A stretch of DNA of 64,000 bases from Acinetobacter calcoaceticus ANC 3811 (GCF_000399665.1 NZ_KB976986.1:3280733-3344732); one strand, 5' to 3'. Shown: positions 25,766 to 34,414, counted from the stretch's first letter. Numbers and translations: made by a program. Notes: generated from the sequence alone by a model not told the origin.

Positions 25766-26039
25766 AGGAACTCCACATTCAGTTTGAATCTATTCTAACG
25801 GAAATGTCGAAAAAGAAAAAAATTTGTAAGATATCGCTGAAATGCTTTGAACTAGCAAAAAATTACTTATGAATAAACAAAGAAATATAAAAAACTGATG
25901 ATTTATGCGTACACATAAAAATTAAAATAATATTGTAGAGCGTGCTAATCTACAGAAAAATGAAGTGTAATTCGCACTATAAATGAGCTTAAATACTCGT
26001 AAATAGGACGTGGAATAAATATAAAAAGGAGAGAGGGAC

Positions 26040-26987
26040 TTGGGTCAACAAGATGACAATGAGTCGAAGCCTACAACGACACCATCGGTTGTAGCCACCC
26101 CAGATACCGTAAAACCGTCATTATCTCGTCGATTACTGCATAAGACATTGCAACATGCCCAAGATGCGGTCGGGTTTGCTAGTGATACGACACGTAATAT
26201 TGCAGAGGTCGCGGATGCTGCATTAGATGCGCTCGACCAAGTGACTACCCACACCAGACGTGGAGTTGTTGGAATGACAAATCTGGCAGCAGGCACTGTA
26301 CGAGATATGGTGTCTGAAACCAGTGAAACAGCGCGCCAAGTTGCGTTGATCATGGCACGTACATTTTTGGGAAAAAGTACCTTAACGCTATATTTGCCTG
26401 AAATGCTATTAAACAATCAAATTCGTAAGCGCATAGACCGCTCTGAAATTGATGATATTAAAATCAAGTGCGGCAATGATAGCTTTCAAGTCGAGATAGA
26501 TGGGCATTACCATCGTTTCATGTATCGTTTAAGTTTAGATTTTAAAGTATTGGAATGTCGTATTGGGCAGGAAAAATTTTTGCGCCTACGTCAAATGGAT
26601 GAAAGTCTCGATGTCCAGATTCGCCATGGGGGAACACTATCAAACTGGGCTGTACGCCGCATTGGTCGAGTTGGTTTTGAAGTCGTAAATATGTTACCGA
26701 TTCCATCACTCATTAATCATTTGATTGGTGATATTCCTGGTATCCAACGCGATGGCCACCGTATGTGGTTTATTGACCTAGAGCAAGCAGGATTTATTGA
26801 CTTTATTAATAACCGTTCATGGATGGTTGAAAAGCTTTTGAGTTTGACGGATTTTAGTATTTTACCAGGTTTGAATATTTTGAGAGAAAGCCGAGAACTG
26901 GTCCAGCAATTGGTAGATCAATTTGAAATTAGAGGACTACGGGTACAGTCGGGTCGTCTTGAAGTACAAGTTGGAATTGCGAGCTAA
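26040..26987 (+). CDS. Conserved-looking protein of unknown function (TTG start)
   Basis: 315 residues, no signal peptide or TM segment. The first 110 residues are polar and then Ala/Thr-rich and helical (QHAQDAVGFASDTTRNIAEVADAALDALDQV), a composition similar to amphipathic repeat or phasin-like regions. The remainder appears globular (HYHRFMYRLSLDFKVLECRIG; WAVRRIGRVGFEVVNMLPIPSLINHLIGD). No catalytic motif seen and no family recognised. The start is probably the TTG at 26040, with AAGGAG eight bases upstream; the next in-frame Met is about 78 residues in. The gene stands alone; a bidirectional terminator shared with the tRNA-Glu cluster follows. Confidence 0.75.
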   Translation: MGQQDDNESKPTTTPSVVATPDTVKPSLSRRLLHKTLQHAQDAVGFASDTTRNIAEVADAALDALDQVTTHTRRGVVGMTNLAAGTVRDMVSETSETARQVALIMARTFLGKSTLTLYLPEMLLNNQIRKRIDRSEIDDIKIKCGNDSFQVEIDGHYHRFMYRLSLDFKVLECRIGQEKFLRLRQMDESLDVQIRHGGTLSNWAVRRIGRVGFEVVNMLPIPSLINHLIGDIPGIQRDGHRMWFIDLEQAGFIDFINNRSWMVEKLLSLTDFSILPGLNILRESRELVQQLVDQFEIRGLRVQSGRLEVQVGIAS

Positions 26988-27038
26988 TGGAGTATAGGAA
27001 AAGCTAGTCATTGATTGGCTTTTTATTTTTTAGGCAAG

Positions 27039-27071
27039 AAAAAAGCCACTGACATTATGCAGTGGCTTTTT
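27039..27071. terminator. Bidirectional terminator (tRNA-Glu cluster and upstream gene)
   Basis: AAAAAGCCACTG (27040-27051) and CAGTGGCTTTTT (27060-27071) with an eight-base loop. A/T tracts on both sides allow termination of the gene ending at 26987 on plus and of the tRNA-Glu cluster on minus. Confidence 0.9.
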
Positions 27072-27077
27072 AGAATT

Positions 27078-27153
27078 TGGCGTCCCTACGGGGATTCGAA
27101 CCCCGGTTACCGCCGTGAAAGGGCGATGTCCTAGGCCTCTAGACGATAGGGAC
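27078..27153 (-). tRNA. tRNA-Glu (TTC), copy 3 of tandem cluster
   Basis: 76 nt with encoded CCA. The minus strand starts GTCCCTATCGTCTAGAGGCC, the anticodon loop contains TTC within CGCCCTTTCACGGCG, and the T arm GGGGTTCGAATCCCC is canonical. Last gene of a three-copy array. Confidence 0.98.
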
Positions 27154-27184
27154 ATATGTGAGGCATACATCTGAAAAAAATTAC

Positions 27185-27260
27185 TGGCGTCCCTACGGGG
27201 ATTCGAACCCCGGTTACCGCCGTGAAAGGGCGATGTCCTAGGCCTCTAGACGATAGGGAC
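27185..27260 (-). tRNA. tRNA-Glu (TTC), copy 2 of tandem cluster
   Basis: Identical to the other copies. The unit of 76-nt tRNA plus 31-nt spacer repeats every 107 bases, and the spacers 27154-27184 and 27261-27291 are identical. Confidence 0.98.
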
Positions 27261-27291
27261 ATATGTGAGGCATACATCTGAAAAAAATTAC

Positions 27292-27367
27292 TGGCGTCCC
27301 TACGGGGATTCGAACCCCGGTTACCGCCGTGAAAGGGCGATGTCCTAGGCCTCTAGACGATAGGGAC
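27292..27367 (-). tRNA. tRNA-Glu (TTC), copy 1 of tandem cluster
   Basis: First-transcribed copy, 76 nt with CCA, just downstream of a strong promoter at 27385-27413. Confidence 0.98.
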
Positions 27368-27384
27368 GTTTCAGAGGTGGGCGT

Positions 27385-27413
27385 ATATTAGGTCGATTTA
27401 ATAAAAGTGTCAA
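27385..27413 (-). promoter_or_regulatory. Promoter of the tRNA-Glu cluster
   Basis: On the minus strand a perfect TTGACA (27408-27413), 17-base spacer and TAATAT (27385-27390), followed by a GC-rich stretch ACGCCC before the first tRNA. That GC-rich discriminator is typical of growth-rate-controlled stable RNA promoters. Confidence 0.85.
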
Positions 27414-27488
27414 ATAGTTTTCTGAAGAAATATTAAAAAAAACAGTCAAGCGATTAAAAATAACTCAAATTGTAGAAAATATATACAT

Positions 27489-28388
27489 TTAGCCCTCATT
27501 TTTTTGAAAAGGTTCAATAATTGCCTTCATAACGGACGGATGTTGTAAATATCCTAAAATCTCATGTGGCTGGTTGGCGAAGGTGAAAATTTTCTGATTA
27601 ATAATAGGGGGATCAAAGTTAAATGGAGCCTCACATAAAGGAAATGCAGTCAGAAAATCATCTTGAGAGTAAAAATTAAACCAATCACCGTGAATACATG
27701 CTGGCCTGACAATTGGAATCGGAAGCTTACTTTGAATAACCCGAAAAGATAAAGGAGAAGCCAACGTTATAAATCGTTTAATCGAAAACCGGTAGGCAGG
27801 GTTTGAAAGTAGGTTAAAAGCAATAACTGAGCCCAGAGAGTGCGCAACGACAATATAATCATCTTCTTCTCGCATTTTCTTTAAAATCCGCTCATTCACT
27901 TCCTCCATAAATTCAGGATTAGACAAGTACATATAAGTTTCAATCAGAAACTGCTGTATCAAGCTCTCATGCAATTTAGGGAAGTTATTTAAAAGAACTA
28001 CCAATTCTTTGAGTACACGGTCCTTTACGAGCTGGGAAGTGAGATAAAGGCGTTCTGAAAAGCTTTTTTCAGCTTGGTCAGTTGCTGGTAGCAATAAAGG
28101 AACAAATGGAGTGTGTTCCTTGGTAGGAGGATTGCTGTGATGTAAATGAATGGGTAAATAATTATTTAGAAATGACTTGGGTAATAAAGTATTTAGGTCT
28201 AATTGATTGCTTAATTGATATTTAGTCATTAGATCGCCATAAAATGGCATGTGAATATGAAGATCGCGCACGTTAACTTTGCAAGGCATCTGTTTTAGGC
28301 CAAGCTTAAATACTTTTAGCCAATGCTCTTTTAAGCGGTGAGCAGTGTAATTCTGTTGATTCATCCCGTGGATAAATATAATTTTCAT
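27489..28388 (-). CDS. Alpha/beta-hydrolase-like protein
   Basis: 299 residues. An N-terminal MKIIFIHGMNQQNY gives the first strand and oxyanion-type HG motif, and the nucleophile elbow AHSLG (in YIVVAHSLGSVIAFNLL, about residues 180-185) fits a lipase/esterase serine. There is no signal peptide, so it is probably cytoplasmic. The acid and His of the triad cannot be placed with certainty; a late HGDWFNFYSQDDF stretch is a candidate region. I choose ATG 28388; a TTG three codons upstream is also open. It lies upstream of the tRNA-Glu promoter with a terminator-like hairpin of the permease behind it. Substrate unknown. Confidence 0.8.
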   Translation of the reverse strand: MKIIFIHGMNQQNYTAHRLKEHWLKVFKLGLKQMPCKVNVRDLHIHMPFYGDLMTKYQLSNQLDLNTLLPKSFLNNYLPIHLHHSNPPTKEHTPFVPLLLPATDQAEKSFSERLYLTSQLVKDRVLKELVVLLNNFPKLHESLIQQFLIETYMYLSNPEFMEEVNERILKKMREEDDYIVVAHSLGSVIAFNLLSNPAYRFSIKRFITLASPLSFRVIQSKLPIPIVRPACIHGDWFNFYSQDDFLTAFPLCEAPFNFDPPIINQKIFTFANQPHEILGYLQHPSVMKAIIEPFQKNEG

Positions 28389-28458
28389 TCTATACAAGGA
28401 ATTGTTTTTAATATAAATTTTAATCTACAACGGTATGTTATATAAAACCAGTATATAG

Positions 28459-28490
28459 ACAAAAAAAGTGTAGCTTTTTGCTACACTTTA
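28459..28490 (-). terminator. Terminator of the amino-acid permease
   Basis: On the minus strand AAAGTGTAGC and GCTACACTTT pair around AAAAA and are followed by a U tract; it begins about 17 bases after the permease stop codon. Confidence 0.9.
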
Positions 28491-28506
28491 ATTCAATAAA
28501 AGGGAT

Positions 28507-29937
28507 TTAGACTTTATTGCGGTAAAAAATAAAATAGCTGACATAACATAAAGCTGTAAAAATTAAACAGCCCACAAAACCAGCACGCATTTCAGGGTCT
28601 GCTGCCATACTTAAACAAGTAATAAAGCAGAAAATAAAACCTAAAATCGGCACGATAGGAAATAATGGAGCGGCATATTGTAAGTCTTTAACTGTATGGC
28701 CAGATTTGTACCATTGGCGACGGAAATTAAATTGACTTAAACAAATGCTCATCCAGACAATAACCATCGTAAATGCAGCAACGCCAAGCAGATTTTTAAA
28801 GATAGTCTCTGGTGCAAATTGCTCTGATAACAAACCAGGAATTGCTCCAAACATTGTTACAACTAGGGCAACAATCGGTGTTCCACTTTTTGAAAGCGTG
28901 GCAAATACGCTAGGTAATAATTTTTGTTCTGACAGTGACCACATCATACGCGAAGCGGCGTAAAGTCCTGAGTTTGCTGCTGAAAGTAGGGCGGTAATAA
29001 TTACAAATCGAATAATGTCATCCGCATATGGAATGCCAATATAATTAAATACGGTAACGAAAGGACTACTACTTACGCTTTCACTGCCTAAACCTGCAAG
29101 CTGGAAGGGAAGCAAAGCGCTAATAACAATAATGGTTCCGACAAAGAAAATAAGAAGGCGCCAAATCGCAGCGTTAATTGCTTTGGGTACATTTTGAGCC
29201 GGATCTTTGGTTTCACCTGCTGCCACACCAATTAATTCAGTGCCTGAGAAAGCAAAGTTAACAATGAGCATGGTGGTAAAAATAGGAATTAAACCGTGTG
29301 GAAACCAGCCTTGAGCTGTAAGATTGCTAAATAGCGGTGCAGTTTGGCTACCATGAAAAGGAATTAGACCAAAAATTGCTAATAGGCCGAGCACAATAAA
29401 AGCAATAACGGTAATGACTTTAATAAGAGCTAGCCAAAACTCAGACTCAGCAAAAATGCGAGTTGAACTAATATTTAAACCAAAAATAGTGATTGCAAAA
29501 ACAATTGTCCAGATCCACATTGAAATATGTGGGAACCATTCCTGCATGAGTAACGCTGCGGCTGTGAATTCAGTTCCAAGCGTTGCAGTCCAAGTTAGCC
29601 AGTACATCCAAGAAATCATATAGCCTGTACTAGGACTAATATATTTTTTAGCGTATGCACCAAAAGAACCTGAAACAGGCATGTGTACAGCAAGCTCTCC
29701 TAGGCAGAGCATGACCATATACGCAATCGCACCACCAAGAATGTAGGCAATAATTGCGCCAATAGCTCCAGTTTGTGAAATGACTTCCCCTGAACCTAAA
29801 AAGAGACCAGTTCCAATAGCTCCGCCGAGTGATAGCATAACAAGATGGCGAGTACTCATGGCTCTTTTTAAAGGTGCAGTACTGTTCTGATGCTGATGAG
29901 CATCTAGTTGATTGTCAGATGGCTGCATATTACACAT
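28507..29937 (-). CDS. APC-family amino-acid permease, MmuP/LysP-like branch
   Basis: About 476 residues with roughly 12 TM segments, an inner-membrane proton-coupled amino-acid transporter. The signature region STRHLVMLSLGGAIGTGLF begins near residue 28, followed by LGELAVHMPVSGSFGAYA and NFAFSGTELIGVAAGET. From memory the closest E. coli relative is MmuP (S-methylmethionine), with LysP next, but no mmuM homologue is nearby, so the substrate is open. The frame extends upstream to a TTG at 29979; ATG 29937 or 29928 are likelier, though neither has a clear ribosome binding site. The N-terminus has a short His/Gln stretch (DAHQHQN). Monocistronic with its own terminator. Confidence 0.88.
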   Translation of the reverse strand: MCNMQPSDNQLDAHQHQNSTAPLKRAMSTRHLVMLSLGGAIGTGLFLGSGEVISQTGAIGAIIAYILGGAIAYMVMLCLGELAVHMPVSGSFGAYAKKYISPSTGYMISWMYWLTWTATLGTEFTAAALLMQEWFPHISMWIWTIVFAITIFGLNISSTRIFAESEFWLALIKVITVIAFIVLGLLAIFGLIPFHGSQTAPLFSNLTAQGWFPHGLIPIFTTMLIVNFAFSGTELIGVAAGETKDPAQNVPKAINAAIWRLLIFFVGTIIVISALLPFQLAGLGSESVSSSPFVTVFNYIGIPYADDIIRFVIITALLSAANSGLYAASRMMWSLSEQKLLPSVFATLSKSGTPIVALVVTMFGAIPGLLSEQFAPETIFKNLLGVAAFTMVIVWMSICLSQFNFRRQWYKSGHTVKDLQYAAPLFPIVPILGFIFCFITCLSMAADPEMRAGFVGCLIFTALCYVSYFIFYRNKV

Positions 29938-30056
29938 TGAGAGAATTAAGAAAGACGCTATTTTAGATAAAATAGACAAATGTGCAATCTAGAAAGAGAT
30001 AAAGAATAAACAGTAAGATGACGATAGAGTCTTTTTATAATTTTTAAATCAGAATA

Positions 30057-30132
30057 TGGCGTCCCTACGGGGATTCGAACCCCGGTTACCGCCGTGAAAG
30101 GGCGATGTCCTAGGCCTCTAGACGATAGGGAC
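30057..30132 (-). tRNA. tRNA-Glu (TTC), fourth copy
   Basis: 76 nt, same mature sequence as the three-copy array 2.7 kb to the left, with CCA encoded. It is co-transcribed behind tRNA-Ala. Confidence 0.98.
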
Positions 30133-30157
30133 TTGATGAGGCGTACACAAAGGAGCG

Positions 30158-30233
30158 TGGTGGAGTCAAGCGGGATCGAACCGCTGACCTCTACAATGCC
30201 ATTGTAGCGCTCTACCAACTGAGCTATGACCCC
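30158..30233 (-). tRNA. tRNA-Ala (GGC)
   Basis: 76 nt with CCA. Minus strand GGGGTCATAGCTCAG starts it; the anticodon arm CTACA-ATGGCAT-TGTAG gives GGC; the acceptor carries the G3-U70 pair that marks tRNA-Ala. It heads a tRNA-Ala/tRNA-Glu transcript downstream of gltX. Confidence 0.98.
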
Positions 30234-30238
30234 AGTTT

Positions 30239-30273
30239 GTGTGAGCGCAATATTAGGGTTAATGCGCTCACAC
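30239..30273. repeat. 11-base perfect inverted repeat over the tRNA-Ala promoter
   Basis: GTGTGAGCGCA at 30239-30249 and TGCGCTCACAC at 30263-30273 are perfect arms with a 13-base spacer containing the -10 box. It may be an operator, or a hairpin at the end of the gltX transcript; no U tract follows on the minus strand. Confidence 0.7.
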
Positions 30274-30278
30274 GTCAA
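30250..30278 (-). promoter_or_regulatory. Promoter of the tRNA-Ala/tRNA-Glu operon
   Basis: On the minus strand TTGACG (30273-30278), 17-base spacer, TAATAT (30250-30255), 17 bases before the tRNA-Ala 5' end. The hexamers and spacing equal those of the three-copy tRNA-Glu promoter apart from one base in the -35. Confidence 0.8.
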
Positions 30279-30290
30279 CAAAAAAGTGAA

Positions 30291-31799
30291 TTAAGCTTCG
30301 CTAGTTGCTTCATTTTTCGGCAATTTTAAGCTTTCATTGAGTTTTTCCCAATTTTTAACTTCTTTCTTGCTTGGTCCACCCACAATTTCTAAAGCGCGAC
30401 GTAAACGAGCGAAAGTTAAATCAGGCCCAAGAGTAACCATCGACTGCATTACAGGTGTTGAGCTGGTTGAACCCGCAATAGCGATAAAGAACGCTGGCAT
30501 GAAATCGCGTAATTTAATCTCCATCTGGTTCGCAAGATCCATTAGCGTTTGGCTAACAGTGTCGTTATTCCAAGTAAACTGGCCTTCAAGACGCCAAATT
30601 GCAAATTGTAAACTTTGACGAACCTGTTCTTGAGTCAATTTTTTACTTTCAAACATTTCCGCAGTAATTTGTGGCATATGGTTAAAATAGAAACCAGCCC
30701 AATTCACTGCTTCTGAAAGTAAATTAATACGTGGTTGAATAGCGGCAGCAATATCTTCTAAAGTGCTGCGATCACTTTTCCATGTTAATAAACGGTCTAA
30801 TAATTGGCCAGGGGTTAAACCTTTGATCCATTGACCGTTAAGCCAGTTTAATTTTTCAACATCAAAAATTGGGCCACCTAGTGAAACACGTTGAATATCA
30901 AAGCTATCCATCATGTCTTGTAGCGTAAACACTTCACGCTCATCTGGCATTGACCAACCCATACGGCCTAAATAGTTTAACAAGGCTTCTGGTAATACAC
31001 CGATGTCACGGTAGTAGTTAATTGATGTCGGGTTTTTACGCTTAGATAATTTTGATTTATCTGGGTTACGCAACAATGGCATGTGACAAAGTGTTGGCAT
31101 TTCCCAACCAAAATATTGGTAAAGCAACTGATGCTTTGGTGCAGATGGAAGCCATTCTTCACCACGTAATACATGAGTGATTTCCATTAAATGGTCATCA
31201 ACCACGTTGGCCAAATGATAAGTTGGTAATCCATCATTTTTAAGAAGAACTTGCATGTCGACTTGTACCCAAGGAATTTCAACTTCCCCGCGTAATAAGT
31301 CATTAAATTTACAAATACCTTCTTCAGGTACTTTCATACGAATGACATGGGGTTCGCCGGCTTCTAAGCGACGAGTCACTTCTTCTTGAGAAAGTTTTAA
31401 CCCGCGACCGTCATATTTCGGTGTTTCACCGCGTGCTTGTTGCTCAGCACGCATCTGGTCTAATTCTTCTGCTGTAGCGAAACAATAAAAAGCATGACCT
31501 TTTTCAATAAGTTCTAATGCGTATTGCTTATAAATTCCCATACGTTCAGATTGGCGATACGGTGCATGAGGACCACCTACATCTGGACCTTCCGACCAAT
31601 TTAGACCTAACCAACGCAATGAATCCAAAATCATTTTTTCAGATTCTGGTGTAGAGCGAAGTTGGTCTGTATCTTCAATTCTTAAAATGAATTCTCCGCC
31701 ATGTTGTTTCGCAAAACACATGTTAAATAAAGCGATGTAGGCAGTGCCGACATGGGGAAAACCGGTAGGAGAAGGTGCAATACGAGTACGAACTTTCAT
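30291..31799 (-). CDS. gltX: Glutamyl-tRNA synthetase GltX
   Basis: A class I synthetase of 502 residues that charges tRNA-Glu. The HIGH box is HVGT at 16-19 (in [14 protein letters not shown]), and the KMSKS loop appears as KLSKRK near 252-257. The C-terminal anticodon-binding part is complete. Length is slightly above the usual 465-490. It sits directly upstream of tRNA-Ala and a tRNA-Glu gene on the same strand, an arrangement that also occurs (with other tRNAs) next to gltX in E. coli. There is no standard terminator between gltX and tRNA-Ala, so read-through is possible in addition to the tRNA promoter. Confidence 0.97.
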   Translation of the reverse strand: MKVRTRIAPSPTGFPHVGTAYIALFNMCFAKQHGGEFILRIEDTDQLRSTPESEKMILDSLRWLGLNWSEGPDVGGPHAPYRQSERMGIYKQYALELIEKGHAFYCFATAEELDQMRAEQQARGETPKYDGRGLKLSQEEVTRRLEAGEPHVIRMKVPEEGICKFNDLLRGEVEIPWVQVDMQVLLKNDGLPTYHLANVVDDHLMEITHVLRGEEWLPSAPKHQLLYQYFGWEMPTLCHMPLLRNPDKSKLSKRKNPTSINYYRDIGVLPEALLNYLGRMGWSMPDEREVFTLQDMMDSFDIQRVSLGGPIFDVEKLNWLNGQWIKGLTPGQLLDRLLTWKSDRSTLEDIAAAIQPRINLLSEAVNWAGFYFNHMPQITAEMFESKKLTQEQVRQSLQFAIWRLEGQFTWNNDTVSQTLMDLANQMEIKLRDFMPAFFIAIAGSTSSTPVMQSMVTLGPDLTFARLRRALEIVGGPSKKEVKNWEKLNESLKLPKNEATSEA

Positions 31800-31835
31800 A
31801 GGTAATGGGTCAAAATAAAAATTGAAACTATTATA

Positions 31836-31884
31836 ACGAAAAAGCCCAGTATTCTGACGTTTTATTTAACATCAGACTGGGCTA
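31836..31884 (-). terminator. Long hairpin terminator upstream of gltX
   Basis: On the minus strand AGCCCAGTCTGATGTT pairs with AACGTCAG and ACTGGGCT (one G-T pair, a three-base bulge) and ends in TTTT. It terminates the small secreted-protein gene ending at 31916 and insulates gltX. Confidence 0.88.
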
Positions 31885-31915
31885 AAACTGAAACGAAGAG
31901 GGGGTGTTTCAGGTT

Positions 31916-32215
31916 TTAAGAGGTGTGCGGCTGAAAGATTGCCTGAACAAAACGTGAAAAACGTTCATGCTGAGCAGCAAGAAAATTTTGAGTCGGTGTA
32001 ACACGAATAGTATTGAGAACTTTAAGCTCATCATCTGTAGAAGGTAATACAATAGGATTACGTTTCTGTTGATCTAAAGCTTTTTCAATAAGCGAAGTCT
32101 GCTTATCTGACCCAGTTTTATTTGGGGTATCTTTAAGTACTGCTGCTGCAGAAAATTGTGATGCTAAACCCAGCACCAAACTTAAGCTTAACGCTTTTCC
32201 ATAATGAATTTTCAT
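31916..32215 (-). CDS. Small secreted protein of unknown function
   Basis: 99 residues with a clear Sec signal peptide (MKIHYGKALSLSLVLGLASQFSAAA, cleavage near residue 25). The mature 75 residues are polar, with no Cys and no recognised motif; they end SRFVQAIFQPHTS. A good ribosome binding site (AGGGGA) precedes the ATG at 32215, and a strong terminator follows, which supports it as a real monocistronic gene. Periplasmic location is inferred from the signal. I do not recognise the family. Confidence 0.7.
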   Translation of the reverse strand: MKIHYGKALSLSLVLGLASQFSAAAVLKDTPNKTGSDKQTSLIEKALDQQKRNPIVLPSTDDELKVLNTIRVTPTQNFLAAQHERFSRFVQAIFQPHTS

Positions 32216-32614
32216 TATTAATCATCCCCTCTGTTCATTACATTTCAACTATTTTTTGAGTTTAACGAAATGTAAAATTACGGTAATGCTACGATTTAAA
32301 CATAAATCTTAATAAAAAAGTGGAACTGTGTCACACTTTTTACAAAAATTATCTATATTTTAATCTGGTCGACCCCAATGTAGGTCATATATATCCTTTA
32401 CGCTTCATTATTTAACAAATTAATGTGTAGATAAAGTGAAGGCCCTCATTAAGTTGTAAGAATAATTACAAAAAATTTCAAAAATGAAATGATTTAGGCA
32501 TCTTAAGCTATATATTTTAAAGAGATTAATAAAAAATATATTAATATAAGTAATTGATTGTAAATTATAAAATTAAAAATATAGTAAAACTAAAACCAAT
32601 GATGGATTTTGTAA
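32216..32614. other. AT-rich intergenic region before sbp
   Basis: About 400 bases between divergent genes. AAAAAGTG (32315-32322) and CACTTTTT (32334-32341) form an eight-base dyad with an 11-base loop, shaped like a weak terminator or operator. The 150 bases before sbp are extremely A/T-rich. No coding frame is convincing. A CysB-type control site is plausible for a sulfate gene but I cannot point to one. Confidence 0.5.
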
Positions 32615-33613
32615 ATGAAAAAAATATCAATAATGGCTGTAGCGGTGTACTTGGGAATGGCAACAGCGGCTCAAGCAGCTACTTCTTTTTTAAACGTTTC
32701 TTATGATCCGACCCGAGAATTTTATCAAGAATATAATCAGGCTTTTGGGAAGTTCTGGAAACAGCGTACAGGTCAGGAAGTTGAGTTTAAACAGTCGCAT
32801 GGTGGGTCTGGTAAACAAGCTCGGGCAGTAGCTACGGGCCTTGAAGCCGATGTTGTAACGTTAGCGTTGGCGAATGATATTGATGAGATTGTGAAAGCAG
32901 GTTTTATCCAACCGAATTGGCAAAAAGAATTTCCAAACAATTCTGCACCTTATACGTCTACGGTTGTGTTCCTAGTACGAAAAGGTAATCCAAAAAATAT
33001 ACGTGACTGGAATGACTTAACAAAACCAGGTGTGGAAATTATCACCCCTAATCCTAAAACAGGGGGCGCACCGCGTTGGATCTATTTGTCGGCATGGGGT
33101 TATGCTTTAAAGCAACCGGGTGGAAATGATGCCAAGGCTCGTGAGTTAGTTAAAAAACTTTATCACAATGTAAAAGTACTTGATTCGGGAGCACGTGGTT
33201 CGCTAACAACATTTGCTGAGCGTGGAATTGGTGATGTTTTATTATCATGGGAAAACGAAGCTTTATTGGCAACTAAAGGACCTGATAAAGATAAATATGA
33301 AATTGTTTATCCATCAGTTTCAATTTTGGCAGAACCATCCGTCGCAATTGTAGATAAAACCGTAGATAAAGATGGCAACCGAACATTAGCAAAAGGCTAT
33401 TTGAACTTTTTATATTCACCATTAGGACAAGAGTTGGCTGCTAAACATTATTTCCGACCACGTAATGCTCAAGTGGCCGCTAAATATGCAGCGCAATTTC
33501 CAAAAATTAAATTATTTACTATTAATGATGTTTTTGGTGGGTGGGCCAAAGCTCAAAAAACTCACTTTGCTAATGGGGGCGTCTTTGATCAAATTTACGA
33601 TGGGAAGCAATAA
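32615..33613 (+). CDS. sbp: Sulfate-binding protein Sbp (ABC transporter)
   Basis: A 332-residue periplasmic sulfate-binding protein for the CysTWA importer. The signal peptide is [21 protein letters not shown]. The mature protein matches E. coli Sbp over its length: [68 protein letters not shown] and FFPN-type ends replaced by [19 protein letters not shown]. Conserved GGSGKQ and DSGARGS are sulfate-contact regions in the family. No permease or ATPase genes lie nearby, so it is an orphan subunit that must work with a transporter elsewhere. Own terminator follows. Confidence 0.95.
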   Translation: MKKISIMAVAVYLGMATAAQAATSFLNVSYDPTREFYQEYNQAFGKFWKQRTGQEVEFKQSHGGSGKQARAVATGLEADVVTLALANDIDEIVKAGFIQPNWQKEFPNNSAPYTSTVVFLVRKGNPKNIRDWNDLTKPGVEIITPNPKTGGAPRWIYLSAWGYALKQPGGNDAKARELVKKLYHNVKVLDSGARGSLTTFAERGIGDVLLSWENEALLATKGPDKDKYEIVYPSVSILAEPSVAIVDKTVDKDGNRTLAKGYLNFLYSPLGQELAAKHYFRPRNAQVAAKYAAQFPKIKLFTINDVFGGWAKAQKTHFANGGVFDQIYDGKQ

Positions 33614-33633
33614 TTAATTAAGCTTTTGCTTAG

Positions 33634-33666
33634 AGCCGCTTATTTAATCATTAAGCGGCTTTTTTG
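33634..33666 (+). terminator. Terminator of sbp
   Basis: AGCCGCTTA (33634-33642) and TAAGCGGCT (33652-33660), nine-base loop, then TTTTTT. It lies 20 bases after the sbp stop codon. Confidence 0.92.
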
Positions 33667-33692
33667 TATTTTTACATCTCATTTTGATTAAC

Positions 33693-34292
33693 TTAGAAAT
33701 TGCCCAATCTTTTTAATAAAGTGTTGATAAAGATATTAATGTAGTGGTCTATATCATCTTTAAAAATCATATATTGTAAGGCCAGCCCATAACTTAATGA
33801 TACAAGCTCTACAACAATAGAATCATAGTCATCAGGCTCAGTCATATTCATTAAAGAAAAGAACTGCTTCATAATTTTAGTTACTTCTTGCTGATGAGTT
33901 TTCCAAACCTTTTGATACTCCTTAGCGAAGGTAATATCACGTGCAGCAAATAGTTGTAGTTCTATTGATATTTTAAGCCATTCATCGTTTCTAAAAAAAG
34001 CGGTCAGCCATTGGCGCAATGAATCAATGAGTTGCTCGGTATTTGAAGGAGCACTGGTAAAGATTTCTTGTAATTGTAAATTCTCTTTAGCGAATTGAAG
34101 CTGCATAAGCTCAAGCAAAAACTCTTCTTTATTGTTGAAATTCGAGTAGAAGGCACCTTGAGTATAGCCTGCCTGTTTAGAAAGATTCCTGATTGATACC
34201 GCGTTATAACCATATTCAGAAATGAGAGCAAACCCAGCGTCAATGAGATGCTGTCGAGTTTGTATCTGTTTTTCATTGCGAGAAAGAGTCAT
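33693..34292 (-). CDS. TetR-family transcriptional regulator
   Basis: 199 residues. The N-terminal TetR DNA-binding domain is clear: TRQHLIDAGFALISEYGYNAVSIRNLSKQAGYTQGAFYSNFNNKEEFLLEL, shown here in short as GYNAVSIRNLSKQAG (helix-turn-helix, about 29-43) and QGAFYSNFNNKEEF. The C-terminal ligand domain is all-helical without recognised signature. I choose ATG 34292; the GTG at 34325 would put the start inside an operator palindrome. It is divergent from the quinone reductase at 34415, with two matching palindromes between them, so it most likely represses both. Ligand unknown; quinones or electrophiles are possible given the neighbour. Confidence 0.9.
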   Translation of the reverse strand: MTLSRNEKQIQTRQHLIDAGFALISEYGYNAVSIRNLSKQAGYTQGAFYSNFNNKEEFLLELMQLQFAKENLQLQEIFTSAPSNTEQLIDSLRQWLTAFFRNDEWLKISIELQLFAARDITFAKEYQKVWKTHQQEVTKIMKQFFSLMNMTEPDDYDSIVVELVSLSYGLALQYMIFKDDIDHYINIFINTLLKRLGNF

Positions 34293-34316
34293 AAGAGCCA
34301 GATAAAAGAATAGTTG

Positions 34317-34334
34317 AGATATCACTTGATATCT
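34317..34334. promoter_or_regulatory. TetR operator 1 (predicted)
   Basis: AGATATCA-CT-TGATATCT, an eight-base dyad with two central bases, about 25 bases upstream of the regulator's ATG. The same arms recur at 34372-34389. Confidence 0.7.
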
Positions 34335-34371
34335 TAATTTTTATAAGATATTTTCGCTACTTATTTATTTC

Positions 34372-34389
34372 AGATATCAGCTGATATCT
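34372..34389. promoter_or_regulatory. TetR operator 2 (predicted)
   Basis: AGATATCA-GC-TGATATCT, within the perfect 20-base palindrome at 34371-34390. Its centre is 55 bases from that of operator 1 and it lies 25 bases upstream of the reductase start codon. Confidence 0.75.
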
Positions 34390-34414
34390 GACTGCGCGAC
34401 AATAAAGGCGATAT

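Noticed and set aside
27078..27367. Regular direct repeats that look like a small CRISPR array
   Set aside because: The repeats are complete tRNA-Glu genes with identical spacers; CRISPR spacers would differ.
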